Part shown: piece after piece, positions 7,809 through 16,040 of the stretch | How positions within the stretch are numbered: position 1 is the first letter of the stretch | Layout: every line of letters starts with the position of its first letter | Source: Thermoanaerobacterales bacterium | GTDB taxonomy: Bacteria; Actinomycetota; Acidimicrobiia; Acidimicrobiales; JACDCH01 | NCBI GenBank assembly: GCA_017577565.1 | Contig: PKRH01000050.1 | Location: forward strand, 1 to 23,428 | DNA length: 23,428 nucleotides | Direction of reading: 5' to 3' | Notes under the pieces: generated by a model | What the model was told of the DNA's origin: nothing | Databases searched by the model: none | Seen by the model: only the letters and a program-made list of their open reading frames with translations | Position numbers and translations under genes: made by a program

Positions 7809-9143
7809 CTACCCCTTCACCGCCCCGGCGGTCAGGCCCCGGATGATCTGGCGCTGGAAGGCGAGGAGCAGCGCCACGACCGGCAGGGCGACGATCAGCG
7901 CCGCGGCGACGCCGACGTTGGCGTTGGCGACGTCGGTGGCCGAGATCGTCTTCAGCGCGATCTGCGCCGTCTCGTAGCGGCTGTCGTCGATCACCGCCTG
8001 GGGCCACAGGTACTGGTTCCAGGCGTTCAGCGCGGCGATGACCGTGAACGACGCGATCACCGGCCGGGTGAGGGGCACGGCGAAGCGCCACAGGAAGGCC
8101 ATGTGGCCGTAGCCGTCGAGCCGGGTGGCGTCCTGGATCTCGGGGGGGACGCCGCGGAAGCCCTGGCGGATGAGGAACGTTCCGAACGCGGTGGCGGCGA
8201 ACGGCACGACGAGGCCGGCGTTGCTGTTGATCCAGCCCAGCTCGCGGATGGTCTGGACGTTGGCCAGCAGCGTGACCTCGATGGGCAGCAGCAGCGTGCC
8301 CATGAACAGGGCGAACAGCAGCGTCTTGGCCGGGAAGCGCAGGAAGGCGAACGCGTAGGCGGCCAGGATCGAGGTGAGCACCTGCGCCACCGTGATGAGC
8401 ACGGTGACGACGAGGCTGCGCGTCATGGCCGGGCCGAGCCGGGCCTGGTCCCAGCCCTGGTTCCACACCGCGGCGCCGAAGGCGACGACCACGATCGCCG
8501 TCGTCGCCACACCCACCAGGGCGGCCAGCAGCAGCGGGCGCCACACGGGGCGGTGGAGGCCGAACCCGACGAGCTGGGTGGCGGCGACCGCGGCGATCGT
8601 CGCCAGCCACCAGGCCGGCGTGCTGGTCGAGCGGTCGACCGCCGCCGACCACACCTGGCTCGCCAGCGCGGCCACCGCGACCGTGCCGGCGACGACGGCG
8701 GCCAGCCGACGGGGCGACCGCACGAGCGGTGCCGGCGCCCGCAGGGTGCCGCCCGCGGCCCGCAGCTGGACCCAGGCCAGCGCGGCGACCACGACCAGCG
8801 TCCGCAGGACGACCGACACCGCGCCCCCGTCGAGCCAGCCCCGATCCTTCCACTGGACGGCCACGGGGTGCAGCGGCTTGCCCTCGTTGATGTACGGGAA
8901 CGGCGGCGACAGCGCCTGGATGACCGCGAACGCGACCGGCAGCAGCACGACGGCGGCGAGCACGACGAGCAGCGCGTACTGGCCGACGAGGCCGGCGACC
9001 CGCCGGGCGTGCGACCGGCCGGCGACGGCGGCGGGCGGCGCGCCGTGGATCGGGCCGCCGATCACGTCGTCGGCGGGCATCGTGACGACGCCCTCGTCGG
9101 GCAGGGCGGTGGCCGTGGCCGGCGCGCCCGGGTCAGCGGGCAT
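7809..9143 (-). CDS. Carbohydrate ABC transporter permease (MalG/UgpE type) with extra membrane helices
   Basis: This is the inner-membrane permease that pairs with the neighbouring MalF/UgpA-type subunit. The ATPase-docking EAA loop is DATRLDGYGHMAFLWRFAVPLTRP (about residues 338-361). At 444 residues it is about 160 longer than usual. Between the first helix (about 53-77) and the normal core beginning at TRSLVVTVLIT (241) there is an insertion with about four further hydrophobic segments (108-128, 147-169, 177-196, 202-223). The N-terminal 45 residues are cytoplasmic and low-complexity. The ATG at 9143 has a good GGAGGG Shine-Dalgarno and overlaps the upstream permease stop by 11 nt. Codon use is uniform through the insertion, so it is not an obvious recent fusion or frameshift. 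Confidence 0.92.
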   Translation of the reverse strand: MPADPGAPATATALPDEGVVTMPADDVIGGPIHGAPPAAVAGRSHARRVAGLVGQYALLVVLAAVVLLPVAFAVIQALSPPFPYINEGKPLHPVAVQWKDRGWLDGGAVSVVLRTLVVVAALAWVQLRAAGGTLRAPAPLVRSPRRLAAVVAGTVAVAALASQVWSAAVDRSTSTPAWWLATIAAVAATQLVGFGLHRPVWRPLLLAALVGVATTAIVVVAFGAAVWNQGWDQARLGPAMTRSLVVTVLITVAQVLTSILAAYAFAFLRFPAKTLLFALFMGTLLLPIEVTLLANVQTIRELGWINSNAGLVVPFAATAFGTFLIRQGFRGVPPEIQDATRLDGYGHMAFLWRFAVPLTRPVIASFTVIAALNAWNQYLWPQAVIDDSRYETAQIALKTISATDVANANVGVAAALIVALPVVALLLAFQRQIIRGLTAGAVKG

Positions 9144-10052
9144 AGTGGACCCTCCGCTCGAGGATGGCGAACTGCAGCGCGGTGACGACCAGCGTCACGA
9201 GGAACAGGCCGATCGAGTAGACGGCGCCGATGCCGATGTTGTCGGGTCGGTTCAGGCGGTTGATCTTGAACACCAGCGTCTCGGTGGCGGAGACCGGCCC
9301 GCCCTTGGTGATGATGTCGATCTGGGCGAACGCCTGCAGGCCGAAGATCACGAGCACGACGAGCAGGAACAGCAGCACCGGTGAGATCAGCGGCAGCGTG
9401 ATGCGCACCAGCCGGCGGACGGCGCCGTAGCCGTCGAGCAGGGCCGCCTCCATCACCTCGTCCGGCACCGCCTGCAGGCCGGCGAGCACGATGACGAAGG
9501 AGAGGCCCATGTTCTGCCAGATCGACGAGATCGACACGGCGACCATCGCCATGTCGGGGTCGTTCAGCCAGTTGGCCTCGATCAGGCCGACGACCGGGTT
9601 GAACAGGTAGAAGAAGATCACCGAGGTGACCGCGGTCGAGCTGGCCAGCGTCGAGCTGAAGATGGCCTGGAAGACCTTGATGCCCCGCAGGCGGCGGTGC
9701 GCGGCGACGGCCAGCAGCACGCCGAGCACCAGCCCGGCGGGGACCGTGTAGAGCACGAACTGCACGCTGTGCCACAGGCCCTCGCGGAAGTCGTCGCTGC
9801 CCAGCGCCTCCCGGTACTGGGCGAGACCGACGTCCTCGAAGTAGGCGCCGTTGCGTCGGCTCTCGAACCGGCCCCAGTTCAGGAGGTTGAGGAACGGCCG
9901 GTAGAAGAAGACGACGAAGACCGCGATCGACGGCGCCAGCAGCGCCAGGGCGAGCAGGACCTCGCGGGGCGAGTACCGGCGCAGCCACCGGCGGCGCGAG
10001 CGGGGCACTTCCGGCGAGCGGTCCGCCGCGGGGGAGGTGACGGCCTCGGCGG

Positions 10053-10056
<4 letters not shown>
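9133..10056 (-). CDS. Carbohydrate ABC transporter permease (MalF/UgpA type)
   Basis: This 307-residue membrane subunit has the six-helix layout expected of UgpA/LacF-type permeases. A basic cytoplasmic N terminus (PRSRRRWLRRYSPRE) leads to TM1 (about 32-52) and a periplasmic loop (LNWGRFESRRNGAYFEDVG). The family EAA loop is MEAALLDGYGAVRRLVRITLP (about 202-222). The GTG at 10056 overlaps the ATPase stop as GTGA, which fixes the start better than the longer upstream Arg/Pro-rich reading. It is co-transcribed and coupled with the ATPase gene before it and the MalG-type permease after it. Confidence 0.93.
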
Positions 10057-11165
<1,109 letters not shown>

Positions 11166-11232
11166 CTCGTCCCTCCCCGGGTCGGCCCCGTCGCCACCGG
11201 ACGCCCGCAGGCTAGGCAGCGTCGGCATCCCG

Positions 11233-11262
11233 AACCTAGCCCTCACGTGGACGCCAGGTGAG
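11233..11262 (-). promoter_or_regulatory. Promoter -10 box and operator-like palindrome for the ABC operon
   Basis: On the minus strand TAGGTT (11238-11233) fits a TANNNT -10 box, 68 nt before the ATPase GTG. Immediately upstream, 11242-11262 forms a palindrome: 9-base arms CTCACGTGG and CCAGGTGAG match at 8 of 9 positions around a 3-bp centre. A dimeric repressor bound there would cover the -35/-10 spacer. No candidate local repressor gene of LacI, GntR or ROK type is present in the window. Confidence 0.4.
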
Positions 11263-11330
11263 CACCGGGCGACGGTCCGCTGACGCCACCGGCGCGTCAA
11301 CGCGCGGCGGCCCTCGGGCGTCTGTCCGAC

Positions 11331-11906
11331 ATGATGAGGGTGATGAGCCTCCCGCCCAGCGCGCGGTCGGGCTCCGGCACGGCGCCGCGGGTGCGGCCGG
11401 GCCCCGGCACGGCCGCCGACCCGCTCGAGGCGCTCCACCGGGAGCACTACGACCAGCTCGTGCGGCTGGCGGTGCTCGTCGTCGGCGACGTGGGCGTCGC
11501 CGAGCAGCTCACCCAGGACGCCTTCGTCAAGCTGCACCTGCGCTGGGGCGGGCTGCGCCGCCTCGACCGGGCGCCGGCGTACCTCCGCAGCGCCGTGCTG
11601 AACGGCGCCCGCTCCCACCTGCGGCGCCGGCGCATCCGCGACCGCCACGACGCCCGCCGCACCGCCGCGCCCCCGGTGGACACCCCCGAGGGCGCGCTGC
11701 TCGGGCGGGCCGAGCACGAGCGGGTCGTCGCCGCGGTCCGGCGGCTGCCGGCCCGCCAGCGGGAGGCGGTCGTCCTGCGCTTCTACATGGACCTGCCGCT
11801 CAGCGAGATCGCGGAGGGCATGGGCGTCTCGGAGGGGGCGGTCAAGACCCACCTGCACCGGGGCCTCGCCGCCCTGGCCCGGCACCTGGGGGAGGGGGAG
11901 CGATGA
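11331..11906 (+). CDS. ECF RNA polymerase sigma factor, SigE-like family
   Basis: This 191-residue sigma-70-family factor has region 2 (LHREHYDQLVRLAVLVVGD...AEQLTQDAFVKLHLRW...APAYLRSAVLNGARSHLRRRR) and region 4 (RRLPARQREAVVLRFYMDLPLSEIAEGMGVSEGAVKTHLHRGLAAL), the latter with a clear HTH for -35 recognition. No regions 1 or 3 are present, as expected for ECF factors. The SigE-type subgroup is typical of actinomycetes. The first 28 residues are low-complexity and the start is uncertain: ATGs at 11331, 11334 and 11343 are all in frame and none has an ideal Shine-Dalgarno. It overlaps the next gene as ATGA, the usual arrangement for a sigma factor and its membrane regulator. Confidence 0.92.
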   Translation: MMRVMSLPPSARSGSGTAPRVRPGPGTAADPLEALHREHYDQLVRLAVLVVGDVGVAEQLTQDAFVKLHLRWGGLRRLDRAPAYLRSAVLNGARSHLRRRRIRDRHDARRTAAPPVDTPEGALLGRAEHERVVAAVRRLPARQREAVVLRFYMDLPLSEIAEGMGVSEGAVKTHLHRGLAALARHLGEGER

Positions 11907-12853
11907 GCCGTCCCGACCACGACCTCTCCGCCCGCGTCGCCGCCGCCCTGCACGCCGAGGCCGAGCGCGCCCCGGTCGGGGCCGACCCCGGCGGCTCGCT
12001 CGCGGCCGTGCGCCACCGGGTCCGCCGTCACCGGCGTCGCCGGCGGGTGGCGGTCGCGGGGGTCGCGGCGGTCGCGCTCGCGGCCGCGCTCGTCGTGGCC
12101 CTCCCCCGGGGCGACGAGCCCGGCGGCGACGTCGCCACCGAGGCCACGACGACCGCGCCGACGACGACGGAGCCGCCCGAGACGGCGCCGCCGACGCCGG
12201 CGATCGCCGAGGAGGCGCCGGCGACCACCGCGCCGTCGCCGCCGGACGGCGTCGACCTCCTCGGCCACGAGCCCCTGTGGCCGTTCCGGAGCCGGGCCGA
12301 GGCGGACGCCTGGGACCCCGACGCCGGGCACTCGCCGTGGCACGCGGACGCGGCGGCGACCGCGCTGTTCTTCACGCAGAACTACCTGGGCTTCACCGGG
12401 ATCGACCAGGTCACCCTGCTCGACGTGCGGGAGCGGGAGGCGTTCGTCGGCGTCGGCTACCTGCCCGAGCCGGGGGCGGAGCCCGCGACCGCCGCGGTGA
12501 TCCACCTCGTGCGCTACGGCGAGCGGCCGGACGCCCCCTGGGTCGTCGTCCGCACGGTCGACGACCGGCTGACCATCGACACCCCCCGCCCCGGCGCCGA
12601 GCTGGGCTCGCCCCTCGTCGTGGGCGGGACGATCACCGGCGTGGACGAGAGCGTCCGGGTGCAGCTCCGCCAGCCGTCGTCGCCCGGGCCGCTGGCGGAG
12701 CGCTGCTGCGTCCCGGCCGGCGGCGAGCGGGCCTGGTGGGAGGTCGAGGTGCCCTTCGCCCCGCCGGCCGACGAGGTCGTGACGATCGTGGCCTCCTCGG
12801 GCGGGCACGTGCGGGACGTCGAGGTCTTCGCGGTCACCGGCGTCCGCCCCTGA
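11903..12853 (+). CDS. Membrane protein with Gmad2-like domain, putative anti-sigma partner
   Basis: This 316-residue single-pass protein has a cytoplasmic N terminus with a helical segment (DLSARVAAALHAEAERAP) like that of partners of SigE-type sigma factors, a basic stop (RHRVRRHRRRRR) and a TM helix (49-67). A Thr/Pro-rich linker (about 78-113) leads to a globular extracellular part. Its last 90 residues (TPRPGAELGSPLVVGGTI to VEVFAVTGV) resemble the immunoglobulin-like Gmad2 domain found in spore-germination and envelope proteins. CysCys (268-269) is notable in that domain. Overlap with the sigma gene (ATGA) implies 1:1 coupling. The anti-sigma role is inferred from position and topology; no zinc-binding HxxxCxxC motif is present. 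Confidence 0.8.
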   Translation: MSRPDHDLSARVAAALHAEAERAPVGADPGGSLAAVRHRVRRHRRRRRVAVAGVAAVALAAALVVALPRGDEPGGDVATEATTTAPTTTEPPETAPPTPAIAEEAPATTAPSPPDGVDLLGHEPLWPFRSRAEADAWDPDAGHSPWHADAAATALFFTQNYLGFTGIDQVTLLDVREREAFVGVGYLPEPGAEPATAAVIHLVRYGERPDAPWVVVRTVDDRLTIDTPRPGAELGSPLVVGGTITGVDESVRVQLRQPSSPGPLAERCCVPAGGERAWWEVEVPFAPPADEVVTIVASSGGHVRDVEVFAVTGVRP

Positions 12854-12854
12854 C

Positions 12855-12870
12855 CCGCCCGCGCGGGCGG
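12855..12870. terminator. Perfect 16-bp GC palindrome after the Gmad2-protein gene
   Basis: CCGCCCGCGCGGGCGG lies 1 nt after the stop codon and is followed by TT. It may end the sigma/anti-sigma transcript before proA, although such short GC palindromes are also frequent by chance in this composition. Confidence 0.35.
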
Positions 12871-12896
12871 TTGGGCCGGGCCGCCGGGGACGCCCC

Positions 12897-12902
12897 TAGC
12901 AT
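12897..12902 (+). promoter_or_regulatory. proA: -10 box (TAGCAT) of proA, probably leaderless
   Basis: TAGCAT is followed by a 6-nt spacer and the proA ATG. There is no Shine-Dalgarno in between, so transcription would start at or beside the start codon. No convincing -35 can be assigned. Confidence 0.45.
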
Positions 12903-12908
12903 GGGCCC

Positions 12909-14156
12909 ATGCCGTCGATCGCCGAGCTCGGTGCCCGCGCCAAGGCCGCCAGCCGCGTGCTGGCCACCGCCTCGACCGCCGAGAAGGACGCCGCCCTCCT
13001 GGCCGCCGCCGACCTGCTGATCGAGCGGGTCGACGACGTGCTCGCGGCCAACGCCGAGGACGTCGAGCGCGAGCAGGCGGCCGGCGCCTCCGCCACCGTG
13101 CTCGACCGCCTCCGCCTGACCCCGGCGCGGGTGGAGGGCATGGCCGGCGGCCTGCGCCAGGTCGCCGCGCTGCCCGACCCGGTCGGCGAGGTGGGCGCGG
13201 GCTGGACCCGCCCGAACGGCCTGCGCATCTCCACCGTCCGGGTGCCGCTCGGCGTCGTCGCCATCATCTACGAGAACCGGCCCAACGTGACCAGCGACGC
13301 GTTCGGGCTGTGCCTGAAGTCGGGCAACGCCGCCTTCCTGCGGGGGTCCTCGGGGGCGATCCGCTCGAACGTGGCGATCGCCGGCGTCCTGCGCGAGGCG
13401 CTGGCCAAGTCGGGGCTGCCGGAGGACGCGCTGGTGCTGGTGGAGGACACCTCCCGCGAGGCGGCCGTCGAGTTCATGCGCCAGCGCGAGCACGTCGACT
13501 GCCTGATCCCCCGGGGCGGGCCGTCGCTCATCCGGTCGATCCTCGACAACGCCACCGTCCCCTACGTCATCGACGGCGACGGCAACTGCCACGTCTACGT
13601 CGACGCCGCCGCCGACCTCGACATGGCGGCCGAGATCGTCGCCAACGCCAAGACCCAGCGCCCGTCGGTGTGCAACGCGGCCGAGACCCTGCTCGTGCAC
13701 CGGGCGGTGGCCGACCGCTTCCTGCCGCAGGTCGCCCCCCGCCTCGAGGGCGTCGAGCTCGTCGGTGACGAGGCGACCCGGGGCGTGCTCGGCGAGGACC
13801 GGGTGGCGCCGGCGACCGAGCACGACTGGGCGCAGGAGTTCCTGGCCCTGAAGCTGGCGATCCGGGTGGTCGACGGCCTCGACGAGGCCATCGACCACAT
13901 CGCCCGCTACGGCACCGGGCACAGCGAGGCCATCGTCACGACCGACCTCCGGGCCGCGGACCGCTTCACCACCGAGGTCGACGCGGCCGCCGTCCTGGTC
14001 AACGCCTCGACCCGCTTCGTCGACGGCGAGCAGTTCGGCTTCGGTGCCGAGATCGGCATCTCCACCCAGAAGCTGCACGCCCGGGGCCCGATGGGCCTGC
14101 GCCAGCTCACCACCGAGAAGTACGTCGTGCGGGGGGAGGGCCAGATCCGCACGTGA
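12909..14156 (+). CDS. proA: Glutamate-5-semialdehyde dehydrogenase (gamma-glutamyl phosphate reductase)
   Basis: This 415-residue cytoplasmic enzyme reduces gamma-glutamyl phosphate to glutamate 5-semialdehyde with NADPH, the second step of proline synthesis. The family landmarks are present: GVVAIIYENRPNVTSDAFGLCLKSGNA (115-141), LRGSSGAIRSN (144-154), VDCLIPRGGPSLI (196-208), the catalytic Cys255 in TQRPSVCNAAETLL, and GTGHSEAIVT towards the C terminus. Length is normal. The start follows a TAGCAT -10 box by 6 nt with no Shine-Dalgarno. Its usual partner proB is not in the window. It overlaps the DUF488 gene as GTGA. Confidence 0.97.
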   Translation: MPSIAELGARAKAASRVLATASTAEKDAALLAAADLLIERVDDVLAANAEDVEREQAAGASATVLDRLRLTPARVEGMAGGLRQVAALPDPVGEVGAGWTRPNGLRISTVRVPLGVVAIIYENRPNVTSDAFGLCLKSGNAAFLRGSSGAIRSNVAIAGVLREALAKSGLPEDALVLVEDTSREAAVEFMRQREHVDCLIPRGGPSLIRSILDNATVPYVIDGDGNCHVYVDAAADLDMAAEIVANAKTQRPSVCNAAETLLVHRAVADRFLPQVAPRLEGVELVGDEATRGVLGEDRVAPATEHDWAQEFLALKLAIRVVDGLDEAIDHIARYGTGHSEAIVTTDLRAADRFTTEVDAAAVLVNASTRFVDGEQFGFGAEIGISTQKLHARGPMGLRQLTTEKYVVRGEGQIRT

Positions 14157-14701
14157 GCGGCGTCGAGCTGCTGACGGTCGGCCACGGCACGCTCGGCGAG
14201 GACGCCGTCGTCGAGCTGCTGCGCGGGGCCGGCGTCGAGCTGCTCGTCGACGTGCGCTCGTACCCCGGCAGCCGCCGCAACCCCCAGTTCGGGCGGGAGC
14301 GGATGGCGGACTGGCTGCCCGCCGCCGGCATCGACGTGCGGTGGGAGCCCCGCCTCGGCGGCCGGCGGCGGGTGCGACCCGACAGCCCGCACGTGGCGCT
14401 GCGCAACGACGCCTTCCGGGGCTACGCGGACCACATGGCGAGCCCCTCGTTCCACGCCGCGCTCGACGAGGTGCTGGCCGAGGCCGCCCGCCGGCCGACG
14501 GCGGTCATGTGCTCGGAGGCGGTGTGGTGGCGCTGCCACCGCCGCCTGCTCGCCGACGCCGCCGTGCTGCTCCGGGGCGCGACGGTGACGCACCTCATGC
14601 ACGACGGCCGCCGCGTGCCGCACGAGCTGACCGACGGCGCCCGGCGCGCCGGCGACGACGTCGTCTACGACCTCGGCGGGGACGTGCCGCTGCCGCTGTG
14701 A
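14153..14701 (+). CDS. DUF488 domain-containing protein
   Basis: This 182-residue protein of the DUF488 family opens with TVGHGTLGEDAVVELLRGAGVELLVDVRSYPGSRRNPQF (residues 8-46). The diagnostic motif is CSEAVWWRCHR (120-130), with Cys120, Cys128 and His129. The paired Cys/His residues suggest a metal or nucleic-acid related function, but the biochemical role of the family is not settled. The GTG start overlaps the proA stop, so translation is coupled to proA. The typical length and intact motifs suggest a functional gene. Confidence 0.93.
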   Translation: MSGVELLTVGHGTLGEDAVVELLRGAGVELLVDVRSYPGSRRNPQFGRERMADWLPAAGIDVRWEPRLGGRRRVRPDSPHVALRNDAFRGYADHMASPSFHAALDEVLAEAARRPTAVMCSEAVWWRCHRRLLADAAVLLRGATVTHLMHDGRRVPHELTDGARRAGDDVVYDLGGDVPLPL

Positions 14702-14721
14702 CCGGCCGCCCGGGCGGCCGG
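14702..14721. terminator. Perfect 20-bp palindrome after the DUF488 gene
   Basis: CCGGCCGCCCGGGCGGCCGG begins immediately after the TGA and is followed by CGTCT. It probably closes the proA-DUF488 transcript before the separately initiated DoxX-like gene. Confidence 0.5.
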
Positions 14722-14790
14722 CGTCTGGCCCGGGCGCACGGCGGGTAGCGCTCGGGGCGGCAGGTCGGGACGGACCCGAGAGGTGAGGTC

Positions 14791-15525
14791 ATGGCCCACG
14801 CAGCAGCGGCCCCCGAGCGGGGGACCGTCTACATCGAGGAGCCGGCCGTCTCCCGCTGGCTCTTCGGCTCGAGCACGGCGGCGTGGATCTGGCTCGTCGT
14901 CCGGTTGTGGCTGGGCTGGGAGTGGTTCCAGGCCGGGTGGGGCAAGGTCTTCGGCGGCACCATCACCTGGCGGTTCTGGGACTGGGGCGAGGCGCGGTAC
15001 GGCCTGACCGGCGACGGGAACGTCGGTTGGGTGCGGGCCGAGGGTGACGTCGAGGTCGGCGACGCGGTCGCCGGGTTCGCCCAGGGCGCGATCGAGAACG
15101 CCGAGGGGCCGCACCCGGACGTCGCCTTCTCGTGGTACGTGGACTTCCTCGAGTGGGTGCGGGACACGGCCCACCCCGTCATCGGCCCGATCGTCGCCGT
15201 CGGCGAGCTGGTCGTCGGCGCGCTGCTGATCGTCGGGCTGTTCACCGGCATCGCCGCGCTGCTCGGCGCCATCATGAACTTCTCGTTCGTGTTCGCCGGC
15301 TCCGCCGGGCTCAACCCGGCGATGATCCTCGTGTCCGGGCTCCTCGTCCTCGCCTGGCGCAACGCCGGCTGGTGGGGACTCGACCGCTTCGCGCTGCCGG
15401 CGCTGGGGACGCCCTGGCACCGCGGCGAGTTGCTGGAGCGTCGGGGACGGCGCGCCGGCCGGCGGGGGCGGCGACGGGAGGCGGACGCCCCGGGCGGGGC
15501 CGAGGAGGCGGCTCCCCCGACCTAG
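14791..15525 (+). CDS. DoxX-like membrane protein
   Basis: This 244-residue membrane protein resembles the DoxX / thiosulfate:quinone oxidoreductase large-subunit group. TM1 (about 29-48, WIWLVVRLWLGWEWFQAGWGKV) carries the family-type LGWEWFQAGWGK sequence. Two or three further helices follow (IGPIVAVGELVVGALLIVGLF, GIAALLGAIMNFSFVFAG, AMILVSGLLVLAWRNAGWWGL). About 60 mostly polar residues separate TM1 from TM2, including a short WYVDFLEWVRD helix. The last 40 residues are Arg-rich, then Ala/Glu/Pro-rich and probably cytoplasmic. The ATG has GAGGTGAGG upstream. Family members are tied to quinone-linked redox chemistry, but no catalytic residue can be assigned here. The stop codon overlaps that of the convergent DUF2277 gene. 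Confidence 0.88.
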   Translation: MAHAAAAPERGTVYIEEPAVSRWLFGSSTAAWIWLVVRLWLGWEWFQAGWGKVFGGTITWRFWDWGEARYGLTGDGNVGWVRAEGDVEVGDAVAGFAQGAIENAEGPHPDVAFSWYVDFLEWVRDTAHPVIGPIVAVGELVVGALLIVGLFTGIAALLGAIMNFSFVFAGSAGLNPAMILVSGLLVLAWRNAGWWGLDRFALPALGTPWHRGELLERRGRRAGRRGRRREADAPGGAEEAAPPT

Positions 15526-15794
15526 CCGGCGGACGGCGATCCGGCGGGCCGGGCCGCCAGGCGCCGCAGCGGCGGCAGCGTCGGCGGCGGCTGCCGCCGT
15601 GGGGGCAGCTCGGCGAGCAGGTCGGCGGTGGCCTCGGCCACCTGGCGCACCGCCCGCTCGAACGCCGCCTCGGTGGCGGCGGAGGTCTTCTGGACGCCGC
15701 TCACCTTGCGGACGTACTGGCGGGCCGCCGCCTCGATCTCCTCGGGCGTGGCCGGCGGCTCCAGCCCCCGCAGGGTCGTGATGTTGCGGCACAT
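15522..15794 (-). CDS. DUF2277 family protein
   Basis: This 90-residue protein begins with the conserved MCRNITTLRGLEPPATPEEI of the DUF2277 family and continues with AARQYVRKVSGVQKTS and a predicted second helix (EAAFERAVRQVAEATADLLAELP). The family has no established function. The last 20 residues are a Pro/Arg-rich extension beyond the usual end. The ATG lies 7 nt after TAGCCT, a TANNNT -10 match, and has no Shine-Dalgarno. It lies 10 nt downstream of the small HTH gene on the same strand, and the TAG of TAGCCT is that gene's stop codon. It meets the DoxX-like gene tail to tail at a shared CTAG. Confidence 0.9.
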   Translation of the reverse strand: MCRNITTLRGLEPPATPEEIEAAARQYVRKVSGVQKTSAATEAAFERAVRQVAEATADLLAELPPRRQPPPTLPPLRRLAARPAGSPSAG

Positions 15795-15801
15795 GGGGGC
15801 G

Positions 15802-15807
15802 AGGCTA
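15802..15807 (-). promoter_or_regulatory. -10 box (TAGCCT) of the DUF2277 gene overlapping the HTH stop codon
   Basis: Minus-strand TAGCCT is followed by 7 nt and the ATG of the DUF2277 gene, the geometry expected for a leaderless transcript. Its first three bases are the stop codon of the upstream HTH gene. Confidence 0.4.
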
Positions 15808-15981
15808 CCGGTCCCGCCCCAGGTACTCCTCGACCTCGGGGGCGAGCAGGCGGAGCGTGCCGGCGATCCGGTAGCCGGGCAGCTCGCCCTTGTCGATGAG
15901 CCGGTACACGTCCCGGACCGAGAGCCCGAGCCGGTCTGCGGCCTGCCCGGGCGAGAGCCACCGGTAGTCGCTCGCCTCCAC
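15805..15981 (-). CDS. Small HTH DNA-binding protein (excisionase/MerR-like)
   Basis: This 58-residue protein is almost entirely one winged-helix unit of the HTH_17/excisionase type: WLSPGQAADRLGLSVRDVYRLIDKGELPGYRIAGTLRLLAPEVEEYL. The pattern (helix-turn-helix, then a K/R-G-xLP-x-xRI wing and a W/L-x-x-xEVEEYL end) is that of AlpA/Xis and BldC-like small regulators. GTG 15981 is chosen because GGAGG lies 5 nt upstream and the fold starts just after it. It heads a two-gene unit with DUF2277. No integrase or attachment site is nearby, so a BldC-like chromosomal regulator is more likely than a phage excisionase. Confidence 0.85.
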   Translation of the reverse strand: MEASDYRWLSPGQAADRLGLSVRDVYRLIDKGELPGYRIAGTLRLLAPEVEEYLGRDR

Positions 15982-16010
15982 CCTCGCCTCCGCTCGTCGT
16001 GAGGTGACGG

Positions 16011-16040
16011 ACAGTAGTGACGCCAGCACGCAGCCGCCAA
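16011..16040 (-). promoter_or_regulatory. Promoter of the HTH-DUF2277 pair, flanked by inverted repeats
   Basis: On the minus strand TTGGCG (16040-16035) and TACTGT (16016-16011) are 18 nt apart, a reasonable -35/-10 pair. An 8-bp perfect inverted repeat, AGTGACGC at 16016-16023 and GCGTCACT at 16049-16056, brackets it. The arms are centred 33 bp apart, about three helical turns, which would suit autoregulation by the HTH protein. Confidence 0.4.

Noticed and set aside
6194..7846. Long plus-strand frame opposite the solute-binding protein gene
   Set aside because: Leu/Val/Gly/Arg-rich shadow without motifs; the minus-strand gene has a lipobox, family motifs and a strong ribosome site.
15805..15981. 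Excisionase of an integrated mobile element
   Set aside because: The HTH resembles Xis/AlpA proteins, but no integrase, tRNA attachment site, direct-repeat boundary or composition shift is visible.
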